From NCBI GenBank assembly GCA_025056655.1, contig JANWVL010000052.1:1-44318 (forward strand): a stretch of 44,318 nucleotides of DNA, in the 5' to 3' direction. Shown here one piece after another: positions 43,360 through 44,318 of this stretch. Position 1 is the stretch's first letter. Every line of letters starts with the position of its first letter. The position numbers and the translations under genes are program-made. Below the pieces are notes generated by a model. That model was not told where the DNA came from. It saw only the letters and a program-made list of their open reading frames with translations, and did not search any database. This DNA comes from Candidatus Methylacidiphilales bacterium. GTDB lineage: Bacteria > Verrucomicrobiota > Verrucomicrobiia > Methylacidiphilales > JANWVL01.

Positions 43360-43900
43360 CTAAACGCGAGCGCAGCGCGCGCTTGAGTGATCGAACGGGC
43401 ACCCCGGAAGCGCAGCAGCCGATCGCCCTATCGCGCAAGGCCACTCACGCACGTGACGCCTGTCGGCGGCGCGCCGAACAGCGGTCTTCGCCAAACTCCA
43501 CATCCCGCACCCAGTGCCCGTGGTTCTCAATCTGCCCGTCACCGCGCCACCACTCAAACACCCGCCTCGCCGGTGCTTCCTTCGCGGTCAGGTTGGTGAT
43601 AGCGTAGTGCGTGTGACCAGTCTCGACCCTGCTGGCCATCCGCAGGCTCCGCTGTTGAATGCACAGACATTGTCCGACCTTTGGCCAGCCTAACGTTTGC
43701 AGATAGGCGTCGAGCACGGTCGTCGCCCGCACCTGATCCTGCACAAGGCGACCATGCTCTTTCTCCATGGTGCACCAGTGCACCGTCTCCGGGCGAACGG
43801 GCTAGTCGAACCATAGCCGCAATGCTTCCAGCACCACCAACAGCAGCTGCTCTGGCAAGCTCGGCGGTGTGCTGGTCTCATGCATCTCCGCAGGGTTGCA
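43360..43900 (-). pseudogene. Remnant of a second DDE transposase (ISAs1-like)
   Basis: The minus strand gives HETSTPPSLPEQLLLVVLEA, a stop, then VHWCTMEKEHGRLVQDQVRA and LDAYLQTLGWPKVGQ. HYAITNLTAKEAPARRVFEW follows, with RGDGQIENHGHWVRDVEFGE after it. The last motif (WRGHWxIENxLHWVRDVxFxED) is the C-terminal DDE signature of ISAs1-type transposases, with its Glu. The catalytic front (the first two Asp) is missing, and the fragment is only about 540 bp. It differs in sequence from the element at 32575, so it represents a different IS. Confidence 0.7.
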
Positions 43901-43926
43901 CTAAAAATAGGACACAAATAGGACAT

Positions 43927-44177
43927 CTGGAGGCGCGCAGCTTGTAGGATTGCTCGTTGCCAGAGACGACGAACTGAGGATTATGTAGCGCAATCACAGG
44001 CAACGCTCGAAATGAATGGTCAGACTATTGGAGCAGTAGAAGGTAACGCGCCAGGTACTGCCGGCACCGTCGGCGTATCCGCCGCTGCCGTGTCGCTTCC
44101 GCATCACCTGAAGCCCTATGGTGTGGTGTTACGTTCGGGAGCTTGCGCGCTAAAACGATTGCGCCCAATGGCCGCAG
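43927..44177. other. Spacer after asnS, no gene seen
   Basis: About 250 bp of GC-rich sequence between the asnS stop and the transposase remnant. A plus-strand open frame at 44012 has no protein-like character. No clear terminator hairpin with a U-tract is visible. Confidence 0.4.
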
Positions 44178-44318
44178 CTAGGGGTAGAGGCGATTGAGCA
44201 AGCGCGGGAATGGTGAGGCCTCGCGCACGTGTTCGATGCCGCAGATCCAAGCCACCGTGCGCTCGACGCCCAGCCCGAAGCCGCTGTGCGGCACGCTGCC
44301 GTATTTGCGCAGCTCGAT
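44178..44318 (-). CDS. asnS: Asparaginyl-tRNA synthetase, C-terminal end (partial)
   Basis: The last 47 codons before the window edge read [20 protein letters not shown], then [20 protein letters not shown] and LNRLYP before a TAG. This is class II aminoacyl-tRNA synthetase motif 3 (GFGLGxER) and the family's C-terminal end, IEHVREAxPFPR. [15 protein letters not shown] is characteristic of AsnRS; AspRS differs here. The enzyme charges tRNA-Asn in the cytoplasm. The reading frame is intact in the visible part, and it is a core chromosomal gene, which supports a chromosomal origin for the GC-rich block. Confidence 0.9.
   Translation of the reverse strand: MELRKYGSVPHSGFGLGVERTVAWICGIEHVREASPFPRLLNRLYP

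Noticed and set aside
43888-43903. CAGGGTTGCACT at the head of the second transposase remnant, as an ISAs1-type inverted repeat
   Set aside because: It points the wrong way: CAGGG should face into the element, but the transposase lies on the other side, and no partner repeat was found.

Overview
The window looks like part of a bacterial chromosome, most likely from a Chloroflexota (Chloroflexi) lineage. The support is indirect: long secreted proteins built from FG-GAP, DUF11, Fn3-like and SdrD-B-like modules, a TPR-STAND regulator, translin and integrase remnants of the type seen in that phylum, and IS1- and ISAs1-type elements. Two kinds of DNA are interleaved. GC-rich blocks (about 1-1.8, 7.4-8.9, 13.4-17.6 and 32.6-44.3 kb) carry radA, the end of asnS, a STAND gene and a 1990-residue surface protein. 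They also hold many broken genes. AT-rich blocks (about 1.8-7.4, 8.9-13.3, 17.6-24 and 24.6-32.5 kb) carry mostly unrecognised genes separated by long empty spacers. The mix of frameshifted genes and progressively AT-drifted IS copies suggests a genome losing genes, although assembly indels could explain some single frameshifts.

Layout. 0-1.8 kb: end of an unknown gene, two hairpin-like repeats, and remnants of a P4-type primase/helicase and a tyrosine integrase. 2.3-13 kb: a winged-helix/TPR-like protein, a DUF6166-like protein, two large helical-repeat proteins (4704-6689, 9908-11746), radA between them, a 66-residue protein and an unidentified remnant. 13.4-17.6 kb: a broken Fn3-repeat surface-protein gene, a broken type ISP-like restriction-modification gene and a broken IS1-like element. 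18-24.8 kb: a third helical-repeat protein, an unknown 290-residue protein, a degenerate tRNA-Ser, an XRE/ImmA-like protein without its zinc site, and three more decayed IS1-like copies.

25-32.5 kb is the most coherent accessory block. A helically phased array of DnaA-box-like repeats sits just before a VirB4/TraC-type ATPase, which is followed by a membrane-anchored glycosidase-like protein, an AAA ATPase, an M23 peptidase and a two-gene operon with a membrane protein. This resembles the ATPase and wall-processing part of a conjugative or secretion system next to a replication origin; no relaxase or coupling protein is visible. 32.6-44.3 kb: a broken ISAs1 element, then a convergent pair (STAND protein and giant surface protein). 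Upstream of both members of the pair are TGATCA boxes at exactly 11-bp pitch. Translin and transposase remnants and the end of asnS close the window.

Two regulatory patterns stand out. First, nine AT-rich genes have a TATAAT-like -10 hexamer only 6-9 bases before their start codon and no Shine-Dalgarno sequence, implying routine leaderless transcription. Second, the TGATCA arrays suggest shared control of the STAND gene and the giant surface-protein gene.
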